From Colwellia maritima (GTDB lineage Bacteria > Pseudomonadota > Gammaproteobacteria > Enterobacterales > Alteromonadaceae): a DNA stretch of 64,000 nucleotides. The notes beneath the pieces were generated by a model. That model worked only from the letters and a program-made list of their open reading frames with translations. It ran no database searches and was not told the DNA's origin. Position 1 is the first letter of the stretch, and every line of letters starts with the position of its first letter. The stretch is taken from positions 1,532,059-1,596,058 of the forward strand of contig NZ_JAKKSL010000001.1 in assembly GCF_022669015.1 (NCBI RefSeq), given 5' to 3'. The translations under genes were made by a program, and so were the position numbers. This document shows positions 37,129 to 48,623 of the stretch, one piece after another.

Positions 37129-37988
37129 CTGCTCTACATTTTGTTCTATTTGTTTGGCAATGATCTCGTCAGATTCACTTCTTAGAGCAACTAATGTCTT
37201 AAATACCGAGATTAAGTTTAGTGGTGAATTGTGCGTGCCTTGCATACCCATGAGTGGCATGGCCGGGGCGTCAGTTTCTAATAACAAGTGGATAATGGTA
37301 GCTGTTTGATCGCAGTTATCGTTTTATTTGCTCTAGGGTATGTGATGGTGCCGCCAACACCTAATTTAAACCCTAAATCAACATAGGCTTTAGCTTGTTG
37401 ATAACTGCCAGAAAATGCGTGAATAACACCAGATTTATTCAACTTATAGTGTTTTAATAAGGGTAATATTAATGCATGAGATTGGCTATGGTGCACAATA
37501 ACCGGCAAATCGTTTTCTTGAGCAATAGCTAACTGCATTGAAAAAAAATCTTGTTGTAATGTGATATTTGCTTTGAGTGTTTGTTCATTTGGCGCGTGTT
37601 TCTTCGCTTTTAATACATCAATACCACATTCACCTATAGCGATATTTTTTTTGCTTTTTAGGTTGTTATTGTCGTTGGTTTGTTTGTTTACTTTTACAGC
37701 TTGTTTTAGTTGCTGTTCTTGAAAGGTTACGTCATAAATTTTCTCTGAACACTGAGTTTGGTGTTCTTGTAGGATAACAAACCAAGGATGGATACCTAAG
37801 CCGTAGGCAATATCAATAGGGTGATTTTGTTTTGCTAAAGTTAACACTCTTTGCCAGTGTTCAGGGTTAACACTAGGTACAATAATTCGGTGAATTTTTT
37901 GCGTTTGGCATTGTATTAGTAACTCGGCAATATTTTTGCTGAATTCAGGGAAATCAAGGTGACAATGGCTGTCGGTAAATTGCATCAC
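37114..37988 (-). CDS. tatD: TatD-family metal-dependent hydrolase (one frameshift)
   Basis: TIM-barrel metallohydrolase with 3'-5' DNase activity in the family. Metal ligands are in FTDSHCHLDF (HxH), IGECGID (Glu), VIVHHSQSH and VIHAFSGS. The C-terminal Asp motif LLLETDAPAMP appears only after restoring one T near 37282 (ACTTGTTATTAG). The other frame then runs to a stop at 37114. 'TatD family' is the safer name, since TatD, YcfH and YjjV are hard to separate here. Compared with family members it carries a Lys/Asn-rich insertion around residues 85-105. Confidence 0.88.
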
Positions 37989-38034
37989 TGTCTCCTAGTA
38001 AATAGGTTATGAAGCGTATTGAGTTACTTATAAC

Positions 38035-38069
38035 AAAAACGTAGACACATGTGAAGTGTCTACGTTTTT
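38035..38069 (-). terminator. Intrinsic terminator, probably bidirectional, downstream of the tatD 5' end and before the purL stop
   Basis: AAAAACGTAGACAC, 7-base loop, GTGTCTACGTTTTT: a 14-bp perfect stem. It lies between the purL stop and the tatD start, both genes leftward, so it would end purL transcripts. Confidence 0.8.
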
Positions 38070-38105
38070 ATCTCGCCACTCAAATTTATCTTTCTTGTCT
38101 ATCCA

Positions 38106-41100
38106 TTAACCTATAAATTTTCTCGCGTTACGGAACATGCGAACCCAAGGTGAATCTTCACCCCAATTATCTGGGTGCCACGAGTTGGCAACCGTTCTAA
38201 ATACGCGTTCAGGATGAGGCATCATTATTGTTACACGACCATCAGTTGTCGTTAGTGAGGTGATACCATCGACAGAGCCATTAGGGTTAGCGGATAAGTT
38301 TCAGTAACATCGCCATAGTTATTAATATAGCGCATTGATACGGTTCCTGAATTATTTGCTGCATCTATCGCTTCATCTGAGCTAAATTCAGTACGACCCT
38401 CACCATGCGACACTGCGATAGGCATAATCGAACCGCCCATACCGTTAAATAATACAGAAGGGCTTTCTTGAATTTCCACTAAAGAAAATCTTGCTTCAAA
38501 ACGCTCTGACTTATTTTGTACAAAACGTGGCCAAGCTTCACTACCTGGAATAATTTCTTTTAAATTAGACATCATTTGGCAGCCATTACAAACACCTAAG
38601 GAGAACGTGTCTTCACGTTCAAAGAAGGCCTTAAACATGGCTTTAGCATTTTTATTGAATAAGATTGATTTTGCCCAACCTTCACCTGCGCCTAATACAT
38701 CACCATAAGAGAAACCACCACAAGCGACTAAACCGTTAAAGTTTGCCAAGTCGGTGCGACCCGCTAAAATATCAGACATATGCACGTCAATAGCTACAAA
38801 TCCTGCTCTATCAAAAGCTGCCGCCATTTCAACATGAGAGTTAACACCTTGCTCACGTAAAATAGCAACACGTGGATTCGTGTTGTTTTCTGCATCGTTT
38901 ACAATGAGATCTGCAACAATATCTTCATTGATATCAAAGGTTAGATTTGCTTGTAAACCTGGATCTTCGGTGTCAAATTTAACATCATGCTCTTCTTGTG
39001 CACATGCAGGATTATCACGTAGGGACTGCATCTTGTATGTAGTTTGTGCCCATGTTGTGCGGTAATAGGTACGAGAGTTTTCAAGCACTACATTACCATC
39101 TCTGCTAAAACGAATCGTGTCTTCGTTATTTAGACAGCCAATATCAGTACAACAATCTAAAATGTTATGTTGTGCCAGTATTACATTGATTGCATCAACA
39201 TCACTTTCACGAATTTGAATAACTGCACCAAGTTCTTCATTAAACAGTACAGGTACGTCATCACCCGTTAATTTAGATAGATCAATATCAACACCGGTAT
39301 GACCTGCAAAGGCCATTTCACATGTTGTGGTAAATAAACCACCGTCTGAAATATCGTGATAAGCGATAAGTTTTTCATCACGTACCAGTACTTGCATAGC
39401 ATTGAAAAAGCCTTTTAATGTTTCAGGACAATCAACATCAGGTGTTTCATTACCCAGTTTTTTGTAAACTTGCGCTAAACATGAGCCACCTAGGCGGTTT
39501 TTACCTCGTGATAGATCAATAGCAATTAGGCGTGTATCACCTAAATCAGTACGTAATTCAGGTGTCACTGTTTTACGAATATCTTCCACAACACCAAAAG
39601 CGGTTATGATTAAAGACATGGGCGAAGTGACTGATTTCTGCTCGCCGTTTTCATCCCATTGAGTACGCATAGACATTGAGTCTTTACCTACGGGAATGGT
39701 TAATCCTAACGCAGGACAAAGTTCTTCGCCAATCGCTTTTACAGCTTCATAAAGACCGGCGTCTTCACCAGGATGCCCTGTGGTGACATCCAGTTGGCAG
39801 AAAGTTTAATACGGTTTAACCTATCACCATCAGTACAAGAATATCAGTACCAAGAATATTCATTAATGACTCTGCCACGGCTAAACGAGCAGAAGCACCA
39901 AAGTTTAACAAAGCAACAGGTGTACGTTCACCAAGTGACATCGCTTCACCATGGTAAGAATCAAGGGCTGAAGCAGTTACACCACAGTCGGCTACAGGTA
40001 CTTGCCATGGGCCAACCATTTGATCGCGATTAACCATACCCGTTACTGAACGGTCACCAATAGTAATTAAAAAGGTTTTTTCAGCAACAGTAGGTAAAGA
40101 TAAAATACGCTGTGCTGCTTCTGTTAATGTAATATTAGCTAGAGGCAACTCATCCCCCGTTGCTTTTTTTGATTCAACATTTTTAAATATTTTTGGCGTT
40201 TTACCTAATAAAACATTTAGTGGTAAATCTATAGGGGTATTCAAAGCTTCATCATCAGCAAAATGTTTGTCGGTAACGGTTAAGTGCTCTTCTTCTGTTG
40301 CACGCCCAACCACAGCAAATGGCGCTCGCTCGCGTTCACAAATTTGCGTGAATTGGGCTAGCTGTTCATCTGATACCGCGAGTACATAACGCTCTTGAGA
40401 TTCGTTACACCATATTTCATGGGGTGCCATGCTACGTTCGTCATTAGGCACATTGCGAAGTTCAAATACACCCCCACGGCCACCATCAGAAACCGGCTCA
40501 GGGAAAGCATTAGATAAGCCGCCGCCGCCTACATCATGAATAAATAAAATGGGATTTGCGTCGCCTAACTGCCAACATTTATCGATAACTTCCTGACAAC
40601 GACGCTCCATTTCAGGGTTTTCACGTTGTACTGATGCAAAGTCTAAATTTTCAGCTGATTGACCAGAAGCCATGGATGAAGCAGCACCGCCGCCTAAACC
40701 AATGTTCATGGCTGGACCACCTAAGGCAATAAGATTTGCGCCTACAACAATGTCGCCTTTTTGTACGTGTTCATCACGAATATTACCTAAGCCACCCGCA
40801 AGCATAATAGGTTTGTGGTAACCTCGAACTTCAGTACCATTAAAAGAATTAACTTCTTCTTCATAAGTACGGAAATAACCTAAAATAGCAGGGCGACCAA
40901 ATTCATTGTTAAATGCAGCACCACCTAAAGGACCTTCCATCATAATGTCTAAGGCTGACACTATGCGACTTGGCTTACCAAAGTCTGTTTCCCATGGCTG
41001 TTCGAACTGTGGAATACGTAAATTTGACACTGAAAAACCAACTAAGCCGACTTTAGGTTTAGAGCCAACACCTGTTGCCCCTTCGTCACGTATCTCACCA

Positions 41101-42064
41101 CCACTACCTGTAGCTGCTCCTGGGTATGGTGAAATAGCGGTAGGGTGATTATGCGTTTCTACTTTCATTAATATTTGAATGTCTTCATGGTTATAACCAT
41201 ACACATTCGTTTCTGGATTAGGGAAGAAGCGACCCCCTTTATTACCAACCATCACCGCCGCATTATCTTTATAAGCACTCAAAACATAATCAGGATTAGT
41301 TTCATGCGTATTACGGATCATTTTAAATAATGATTTAGGTTGCTTCACACCGTCGATAGTCCAATCTGCATTGAATATTTTATGACGACAATGTTCAGAG
41401 TTTGCCTGTGCAAACATGTAAAGTTCAATATCGTGTGGATTACGACCTAATTTACTGAAGTTTTCAAATAAGTAATTAACTTCATCTTCCGCTAAGGCCA
41501 AACCTAATTCAATATTTGCCTGTACTAGGGCATTTTTTCCACCGTTTTCAATATCGATAGATGTTAATTTGCCCGGCTCTGCACTAACAAATAATTTCGC
41601 GGCATCATCAAAGTTTGGTAAAAACGCTTTCCATCATGCGGTCATGTAATAAACCAGTTACTTGAGTCAATTGTTCGTTTGTTAACGTAACATCATTTTC
41701 AAGGGTAATATAATAAGCCATTCCGCGCTCTAAGCGTTCAACTTTACTTAAACCACAGTTATGGGCAATATCCGTTGATTTAGATGACCAAGGCGAAATT
41801 GTACCTGGTCGAGGTGTTACTAGTATGAATATGCCTTCAGGTGAATGCTCTTCAATTGTTGGTCCATACGTTAATAATTGTTGTAAAACATTTTCTTCAT
41901 CAGCAGTTAACGCTTCATTGAGTTGAGAAAAATGAGCAAATTCAGCATAAATATCAATTACAGGCAATGCTAAAGATGCGCATTGAGTTATTAGCTTTTG
42001 TATTCTAAATTCAGAAAGTCTTTGGAGCGCCGCGAAGGTTTTTAATTAACGTTGTCTTAGGCAT
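38106..42064 (-). CDS. purL: Phosphoribosylformylglycinamidine synthase PurL (at least five frameshifts)
   Basis: Large-type FGAM synthase of purine synthesis: a fused synthetase and glutaminase. The synthetase part includes [60 protein letters not shown] and [14 protein letters not shown]. The glutaminase has [19 protein letters not shown], nucleophile Cys in [12 protein letters not shown], and a C-terminal PHPERVF-type His in the last frame. Frames change near 42027 (CCAAAG), 41612, 39822, 39792 and 38285. The shift at 39822 is a 14-base partial tandem duplication. Length ~1319 codons, against 1295 in E. coli. Start ATG 42064 lies inside the first affected segment. Confidence 0.92.
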
Positions 42065-42367
42065 CGTCATAGAGTAATCACCAGGTTTGTTTAGGGGTTT
42101 GGTTAAGTTGTTTTAGTGCTTTTTTCAGTTTTTCTCAATATTGTTACAATATATCGCCATCAAGTGTAACACTAAAATTTCGCGCGTATTATATACTTAA
42201 GTGATTTCGAAATATAGTTTTGAGTTTGAATAATAAAAGGGTTTTGAAGGGTTTTTAAGTGCGGAGAATAGTGCGTTATAAATTCAAATTAAAGCAACGT
42301 GATTGAATAAAAATAAACTTTAAAAAAAGAGCTTGGCTAACAAGCGAATACACGACACAATTGAGCC
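42065..42367. other. Divergent intergenic region between purL and mltF
   Basis: AT-rich and 303 bases long. A perfect -10 hexamer TATAAT for purL lies on the minus strand at 42188-42193, with no good -35. I see no PurR-like operator and no gene. Confidence 0.4.
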
Positions 42368-43837
42368 ATGAAATTTATATGTATTTATCAACAAAAGAGG
42401 TTTGTTATTAAGAAGTATCTTATAACGATCCTGTTTCTTTCTGCGCTTTTTTCCTGTGATGAAAAAAGTCAGCAGGCTAGCTTTACTCGCATAATTGAGC
42501 GTGGGTATGTTAGTGTTGGTACATTGTATGCGGCGAACAGCTTCTATGCTCAAGGCAATGATCTTGCAAATAATGATATGCACTCAAATGCTTATGCAGG
42601 CTTTGAATATGAATTGGCAAAGAAATATGCTGATTATCTTAATGTTGAATTAAAAATAATACCGAGTTATTCCCTTGATGAACTTTTTATCAAACTCAAT
42701 ACCGGAGAAGTCGACGTACTCGCAGCAGGCTTGTCAGTAACGGATAAACGTTTGTCACGGTTCGATTTTGCTCCAAGCTATGCAGAAGTCAGCCAAAAGC
42801 TTGTGTTCAAGCAGGGTAATATAAGACCGAGAGAAATTAGCGATTTGTCTGGTAATTTAATGGTGACAGCTAGTTCAAGTCATGCAGAAATGCTAACGGT
42901 ACTTAAGCAAGTTAATCCGACGCTTAACTGGATTGAAACCGCTGAATTTGATCGTGAAGAACTGTTAGCTAAGTTACTTAACGATGAAATAGATTATACC
43001 ATAGTTGATAGTAATACCTTGGCCATAAATCGTCGCTATTACCCTGAGATTAGTGTTGGTTTTACAATTAACAATGCAGAACCTTTAGCATGGATGGTGA
43101 GTAAAGACAGCGATGACGCAATATTGGGTAGTTTAGTGGAATTTTTTGGTCAAGTGCATCACGATGGAACATTGTTAGCTCTCGATGATAAGTATTATGG
43201 TCATATAGAAGAATTTAATTATGTGGAAACACGTACTTTTATTAGAGCTGTTGAAACTAAGTTACCTCAATATCGGGCTATGTTTGAAAAATACAGTCAA
43301 GAAATTGATTGGCGATTATTAGCGGCTATAAGCTATCAAGAGTCTCATTGGAAGCCTCATGCCCGTTCTCATACTGGCGTTAGAGGTATGATGATGCTGA
43401 CGTTAGCAACAGCCAAGCAGATGGGTATTCAGAGTCGTTTAGATGCGGAGCAAAGTATTAGAGGGGGTAGTAAATACTTTAGACGCATGATAGATAAAAT
43501 GCCGGATAGGATCCCAAATCCAGATCGTGTTTGGTTTGCCTTAGCTTCTTATAATGTCGGGTTTGGTCATTTAAATGATGCACGCATTATCACACAACAG
43601 CAAGGTGGTGACCCTGATCGTTGGGTTGACGTTAAAACACGCCTACCATTATTACAACAAAAGAAATATTATAAAAAGACAAAATATGGTTATGCGCGTG
43701 GATCTGAACCCGTTGACTATGTTGAAAATATTCGTAGGTATTACGATACACTAACTTGGCTTGATGCTAAGTCAAAAGAGCCGCTCCAAGATACCGAGGA
43801 AGAAACAGAGCTAGCTGTTTTAGATGTCACAGAATAA
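42368..43837 (+). CDS. mltF: Membrane-bound lytic murein transglycosylase MltF
   Basis: Peptidoglycan lytic transglycosylase. 489 residues. An N-terminal export segment ([20 protein letters not shown]) has a lipobox-like FSC. A family-3 solute-binding-like regulatory domain follows ([36 protein letters not shown]). The C-terminal SLT domain has the catalytic Glu in [13 protein letters not shown] and then [16 protein letters not shown] and [13 protein letters not shown]. Divergent from purL, as in E. coli. The acidic C-terminal tail is not conserved in character. Confidence 0.92.
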   Translation: MKFICIYQQKRFVIKKYLITILFLSALFSCDEKSQQASFTRIIERGYVSVGTLYAANSFYAQGNDLANNDMHSNAYAGFEYELAKKYADYLNVELKIIPSYSLDELFIKLNTGEVDVLAAGLSVTDKRLSRFDFAPSYAEVSQKLVFKQGNIRPREISDLSGNLMVTASSSHAEMLTVLKQVNPTLNWIETAEFDREELLAKLLNDEIDYTIVDSNTLAINRRYYPEISVGFTINNAEPLAWMVSKDSDDAILGSLVEFFGQVHHDGTLLALDDKYYGHIEEFNYVETRTFIRAVETKLPQYRAMFEKYSQEIDWRLLAAISYQESHWKPHARSHTGVRGMMMLTLATAKQMGIQSRLDAEQSIRGGSKYFRRMIDKMPDRIPNPDRVWFALASYNVGFGHLNDARIITQQQGGDPDRWVDVKTRLPLLQQKKYYKKTKYGYARGSEPVDYVENIRRYYDTLTWLDAKSKEPLQDTEEETELAVLDVTE

Positions 43838-44014
43838 ATTTGATCAACTCGTTATTGAAATAAATGCCTTGTATTTGGCAATTGTTTCTACGTACAAACT
43901 AGATCACTTAATTAATGAAATTGGTATTATTTATCTTTTGTCATATGAACGTCATATTCATCCTTAATAATAAAATGAAATTAACGTTAACCAAGTAATA
44001 AAAGAGAGAATACT

Positions 44015-44179
44015 ATGAAGATAAGAAGACAAGTATCAGGAACAGCAAGAAAGAAACATTTAAAAGTTCAACATCATAAAGTTAACTCACGTCGTCAGTT
44101 TTTCTTTAACCAAGAAATTAATGAAGAGACTAGTCAAAAAGATAGTCAAGAATTGTTAGCTCAAATAAAGACGAATTGA
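44015..44179 (+). CDS. Small basic protein, unknown
   Basis: 54 codons, ATG behind AAAGAGAGAA. The first half is strongly basic and His-rich (MKIRRQVSGTARKKHLKVQ, then HHKVNSRRQFFF); the second half is acidic and polar. No family recognised. It is not antisense to a known gene and has a usable Shine-Dalgarno, so it may be real. Confidence 0.45.
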   Translation: MKIRRQVSGTARKKHLKVQHHKVNSRRQFFFNQEINEETSQKDSQELLAQIKTN

Positions 44180-44197
44180 TGATTCGGGTTTATTTCC

Positions 44198-44703
44198 TCA
44201 CGTGTTAAGCTGAGATTTCTTAGCCATTTTTTTTTCATTTCGTCTACGTTTAAAAAACCCCGATAGCAATTTACTACATTGATCGCCCATAATCCCACTG
44301 TCGACTATTATTTGATGATTAAGCTGAGTAGAACTCACCAAATTAAAAGCGCTTCCTGCAGCACCCGTTTTTAAGTCAGCACTCGCGTAAACAAGCCGTT
44401 TTATTCTACTATGTACCAAAAGGCCTGCACACATAGGGCAGGGTTCAAGCGTGACGTATAAGGTACAGTCTATTAATCTATAATTGTTAAGCTGTTGCCC
44501 TTGACTTGTCGAATTGCAAGCATCTCTGCATGGGCTGAAGGATCATTGTTCAGAATTGATTGATTATATCCTTCCCCGATAATTTTTCCTTGGTAAACAA
44601 CGACAGCCCCAACAGGTATTTCATCAATATTCTCGGCCTTCTGGGCTAATTCATAGGCCCGTTGCATAAAATAGTGATCGTTTTTTTCATCAAGGGTTAT
44701 CAT
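44198..44703 (-). CDS. tadA: tRNA-specific adenosine deaminase TadA (one frameshift)
   Basis: Makes inosine-34 in tRNA(Arg), an essential reaction. The first part has the metal His and proton-shuttle Glu in NNDPSAHAEMLAIRQVKG. After a one-base shift near 44487 the other frame gives YVTLEPCPMCAGLLVHSRI, the two zinc cysteines. About 168 codons in all. Because the gene is essential, the shift is more likely a base error. The start codon overlaps the hemW stop (TAATG). Confidence 0.9.
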
Positions 44704-45911
44704 TATAAAAAAAGTGCCAATAAATCATTTAGGTAACGATGACCTAAGGGGGTTACTTGCCAAGTTTCAGGAATCTCGGAATTATCAAGGTGCTCCATTA
44801 ATGCTTTATTTTTTGCTTGTTGCAGTATTGGTAAAATAGTGTTCGATGCTAAACCTGTACGTTGTTGATAATCGCTTAAAGTGAAACTTGAAAAGAGTCT
44901 TAATTGATTCATCATAAATTCAAATGGTAATTCATCACTTGTTACAGTAGTTAAGTGATCTAAGGGATCTCGACTTTGATCTAAGTATCCTTTTGGGTGT
45001 TTAACTTTAACTGTTCGTTGAATTATGCCTGTTGAATTATTGGAAATTTTACCATGCGCACCACAGCCTATGCCAAGGTAATCACCAAAACGCCAGTAGT
45101 TTAGATTATGTTGACATTGGGTGTTATTTTGCTGTGGTTGCTCGGTATTGGTTAAACTAAACGCAGATATTTCATACTGCTGATAACTTGACCTTTGCGA
45201 GCAATTCAAAGCCTTGGTCTTGAATATTCCATAAAATTTCGTCTCGTGGAAGTTTCGGTGGTTTCGAATGAAATGCGGTATTGGGTTCGATAGTAAGCTG
45301 ATACCAAGAGAGGTGATCGGGTTTAAGACTAATAGCAGTTCTTAAATCATCTAACGCATTTTCAATACTTTGATTTGGTAAGCCATGCATTAAATCAATA
45401 TTAAAGCTTTTTACCCCTGAATTTTTGGCTAATTGTGCCGCTTGTTTTGCTTGGTTAACATTGTGAATTCGACCAAGTTTTATCAGCTTTTCTGATTCAA
45501 AACTTTGTACACCAATAGATAAACGAGTAACGCCCGCTTTAGCAAAACCTATAAATTTGTCTGCCTCTACCGTACCAGGATTGGCTTCAAGGGTTATTTC
45601 AATAGAATTGTTTGGTGAGGCGTTATTTGAAAACCGTGATAAAACTTGATCAAGTAATTTTTCAATTGCTTCAGGTGAAAATAAGCTCGGTGTACCACCA
45701 CCAATAAAAATGGAATACAGTGATCTGTCTTGTAAATTAAAGCGAGCAATATCCGCATCTAAATCTGCTATTAATGCTTGTACATAATCTTGTTCAGGAA
45801 CTTTTGCTTTTAGTGCATGAGAATTAAAATCGCAATATGGACACTTTTCTACACACCAAGGTATGTGAATATATAAAGAAAGTGGGGGGTGGATAACAAG
45901 TTAGTACTCAC
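44703..45911 (-). CDS. hemW: HemW-type radical SAM protein (two frameshifts)
   Basis: Radical SAM heme chaperone, formerly annotated as oxygen-independent coproporphyrinogen III oxidase-like. The cluster cysteines lie in IHIPWCVEKCPYCDFNSH. FIGGGTPSLFSPEAIEKLL, EANPGTVEADK, RLSIGVQSFE and SFNIDLMHGLPNQ follow. The C-terminal HemW domain begins YQQYEISAFSL and has YWRFGDYLGIGCGAHGKI. One shift lies in a C6 run near 45893 (seven C's would restore the frame from GTG 45911), and one near 45195. The start is uncertain. It lies in the conserved rdgB-hemW order. Confidence 0.88.
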
Positions 45912-45934
45912 TATAAATTGATAAGTATTGAATT

Positions 45935-46546
45935 TTAAATAGGTTCTTTTGCTAACTGTTTCACCAGTTGTGCTAAAGCCTGGCCGCGATGGCTTAACCT
46001 ATTTTTTATATTACGTGGTAATTGTGCTGAAGATAATTGTAAATCTTTTTGCCAAAAAACAGGATCATATCCAAAACCTTGTTCTCCACGTTTTTCTCGG
46101 CTAATACTGCCTTCCCAAACACCATGACAAATTATTGGAGTCGGATCATTTTCATGTTTCATGTAAACCAAAACACAATGAAAACGAGCTTTGCGTTGAT
46201 CATCAGGTGTATTCTCTAATGCTTTAAGTAGCTTATTTGTGTTGTCCTCATCAGTGACTTGTTCGCCCACAATATCAAAGGCATAACGAGCAGAATATAC
46301 GCCGGGTGCCCCCTGTAGAGCATCAACTTCTAAACCCGAGTCATCCGCAATGGCAGGCAGCCCTGTCAATTTAGCGGCATGGCGTGCTTTAATTATGGCA
46401 TTTTCTACAAAGGTTGTGCCTGTTTCAGCCACATCAGGCACATTAAAATTACTTTGCGGAACAATTTCTATTTGATGTTCGGCTAACAAACTAGCCAATT
46501 CTTTTACTTTACCTTGATTGCCTGTGGCTAATACTATTTTAGACAT
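45935..46546 (-). CDS. rdgB: XTP/dITP diphosphatase RdgB
   Basis: Removes ITP, dITP and XTP from nucleotide pools. 203 residues, intact. Motifs are [17 protein letters not shown] (nucleotide loop), [20 protein letters not shown] (catalytic Asp pair) and GFGYDPVF, then [11 protein letters not shown]. In an apparent leftward run proC-yggT-DUF4426-rdgB-hemW, the common order in this group. Confidence 0.96.
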   Translation of the reverse strand: MSKIVLATGNQGKVKELASLLAEHQIEIVPQSNFNVPDVAETGTTFVENAIIKARHAAKLTGLPAIADDSGLEVDALQGAPGVYSARYAFDIVGEQVTDEDNTNKLLKALENTPDDQRKARFHCVLVYMKHENDPTPIICHGVWEGSISREKRGEQGFGYDPVFWQKDLQLSSAQLPRNIKNRLSHRGQALAQLVKQLAKEPI

Positions 46547-46583
46547 GACATAAATCCTGCACCTTAGGTGGCATTAAATTGTT

Positions 46584-47017
46584 TTAATCGACATAAAATT
46601 TTTGTGAAAATTTTAACGTTTGCTGTTCTTTGCCGTCGGTTATTTCTAGGGTAAAGTGCAGTGTTTCTTCATCGGTGTAACTTACCTGTGCCAAATAATA
46701 GATAGCATCACCTTCTTTGACTTCAGTGAATTCTAGATTTTTAAATTGACCTAAGTTATTTTTTGCTTGGCCGTTAATGCTGATTGTTTTGGTGGGTTAC
46801 CTGGCTTGGTATTATCAAGCACTGAAATATTAACGAGTCCATTATAACGGCTACGGGTAATTCCATACGCTTTAGCTATTTCTGGTGTGAAAAAAGTTGA
46901 GCCAATTGCCATGTAATGTACATTCATTGAACCCAATTTTTTCATGTTTTCTGCGCTAGCATACGTCATAGTAAATATGCTGATGGCTAGTAAGAGTTTT
47001 ACGATTAAATTAGTCAT
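46584..47017 (-). CDS. DUF4426 family periplasmic protein (one frameshift)
   Basis: Small exported protein of unknown function. The signal peptide is LLLAISIFTMTYASA, followed by the family pattern GSMNVHYMAIGSTFFTPEIA and ITRSRYNGLVNISVLD. One base is missing from an A run near 46790 (CCACCAAAAC); the other frame then continues to 46584, ending FSQKFYVD. Total about 145 codons, typical for the family. It sits between yggT and rdgB as in related genomes. Confidence 0.78.
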
Positions 47018-47117
47018 AGTCTCTCCGGATTACTGTGTTTTTTAGGTGAATTATCTTCAGTTAATGATCTTCAATTAACTATCTTAGGCCGAGTCTATAT
47101 TTTAGCATGACTAATCT

Positions 47118-47666
47118 TTATAGCGCAGACCAGTATGGTAATGAGCTAGAGAGTAGAATATTAATTACATTCATTATTAAAAAAGCAACGATCATTGATA
47201 AATCTAGTCCCCCTAGATTAGGAATTATACGCCTAATAGGATTCAAAAATGGTTCTGTTAATTGGTAGAATATCGCTAATGTTGGATTGTAACCTTGCAC
47301 AACCCGACTCATAACGGCCATGATAATCATGATCATAAACAATAAAAATCCGCTTGTTTTATTAATACTAACAATCCAATGTAAAAGGCTAATGCCCCTA
47401 AATTTTCGCCCGCTAAAGCGGCCAAAGTAAAAAATTTTAACGTGGCTATAAGATAGGCCGCTAACATTGTGGCTAAATCTAAGCCACCCAAACCGGGAAT
47501 AACACGGCGTAAAGGAACAACTTGACGGGTTACTCACTTTTACAATGAATTGACTTAAGGGGTTATAAAAATCAGCTTTAACCCATTGTAACCAAAACCT
47601 CACGATGAGAATCATTAACAGGGCATCGAATGCGAATCTTACCAAATATAATATTGCTTCCATCAT
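47118..47666 (-). CDS. yggT: YggT-family integral membrane protein (two compensating frameshifts)
   Basis: Inner-membrane protein with two YggT repeats. The first ends IVKVSNP and the second contains IRRIIPNLGGLDLSMIVAF. The in-between open frame is nonsensical from about 47525 to 47330. The neighbouring frame there reads VVPLRRVIPGLGGLDLATML and further hydrophobic sequence, so two opposite indels cancel out. Function is uncertain; a role in osmotic or membrane homeostasis has been suggested for the family. Confidence 0.85.
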   Translation of the reverse strand: MMEAILYLVRFAFDALLMILIVRFWLQWVKADFYNPLSQFIVKVSNPSSCSFTPCYSRFGWLRFSHNVSGLSYSHVKIFYFGRFSGRKFRGISLLHWIVSINKTSGFLLFMIMIIMAVMSRVVQGYNPTLAIFYQLTEPFLNPIRRIIPNLGGLDLSMIVAFLIMNVINILLSSSLPYWSAL

Positions 47667-47690
47667 TCCTCCAAAAACTTAAACTATGTT

Positions 47691-47732
47691 CGAAACTCGA
47701 AACTCGAAACTCGAAACTCGAAACTCGAAACG
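47691..47732. repeat. 7-bp tandem repeat, about six copies, between yggT and proC
   Basis: Unit CGAAACT repeated head to tail. It ends one base before the proC stop codon, so slippage could alter the proC-yggT spacing. Confidence 0.9.
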
Positions 47733-48545
47733 CTACTTACCTTGCGCCATTGCTTCGGCACGGGCGATAGCAGCATTCATCGCATTACTGACCATTTGAT
47801 CGATACCGTCATGTCTAAATTGCTCAAGAGCCGCAAAAGTGGTACCGCCTTTTGAAGTAACGTTTTCTCGCAGAGTACTTATTGCTGCGGTGTTATGTTC
47901 AACCATTTGTGCCGCACCTAGCGCAGTTTGTTGTACTAACATTCTACTTTCTTCTGCACTAAAGCCTAATGATTGCGCATGTTTTTCCATCGCTTCCATA
48001 AATAAGAAAAAGTAAGCAGGGGCTGAACCGGCAACAGCAATGACATCGTTAATTTTATCTTCGGTCGCTAACCAAATAACTTTGCCCACCGCAGACATTA
48101 ACTTATCACTTGCCGCTTTTTGTTCGCCGGTTACTTCTTTTGAAGCAAACATTCCGCTCATGCCTAAACCTAATTGTGAAGGGGTATTTGGCATCACGCG
48201 AACAAGAGCGGCATTACAATCAAGCGCTTCTTGAATTTGATTAACTGTTGTTCCGGCAGCGACTGAAATGAATAGCTTAGCGGAAATATCAAGCGACTTT
48301 GATAATTGCCGGCATACATCACAGATAAAATGTGGTTTTACGCATAATACAATAATGTCGGCAAAATTTGCTGCTTCAATATTATCACTTGTTTGCTGCA
48401 CACCAAATTCATTGGCTAGCTGTATTCTTTTTTCTGGTGATGGGTTAGCTACAATAATATTTTTTGCCGCAACGCCTGAATTAACTAAGCCTATAATAAT
48501 TGCGCGTGCCATATTACCTGCGCCAATAAATGCTATTTTTTTCAT
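47733..48545 (-). CDS. proC: Pyrroline-5-carboxylate reductase
   Basis: Last step of proline synthesis (P5C to proline, NADPH). 270 residues. N-terminal Rossmann loop IAFIGAGNMARAIIIGL; VRVMPNTPSQLGLGMSG; C-terminal dimer domain with VAGSAPAYFFLFMEAM and NVTSKGGTTFAAL. An AGGTAAATAATCTTC leader carries the Shine-Dalgarno. The yggS-proC-yggT order is conserved in many bacteria. Confidence 0.97.
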   Translation of the reverse strand: MKKIAFIGAGNMARAIIIGLVNSGVAAKNIIVANPSPEKRIQLANEFGVQQTSDNIEAANFADIIVLCVKPHFICDVCRQLSKSLDISAKLFISVAAGTTVNQIQEALDCNAALVRVMPNTPSQLGLGMSGMFASKEVTGEQKAASDKLMSAVGKVIWLATEDKINDVIAVAGSAPAYFFLFMEAMEKHAQSLGFSAEESRMLVQQTALGAAQMVEHNTAAISTLRENVTSKGGTTFAALEQFRHDGIDQMVSNAMNAAIARAEAMAQGK

Positions 48546-48623
48546 GAAGATTATTTACCTTTTTGTCGAATTACGGTTTTCTTGAATTTGTGTCAGCGTT
48601 TTATCTCAGTAAAGGGCTCTATT

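Noticed and set aside
47691..47732. Tandem 7-mers as iterons or a binding array
   Set aside because: The unit has no helical spacing and there is no replication gene nearby; it looks like a simple minisatellite.
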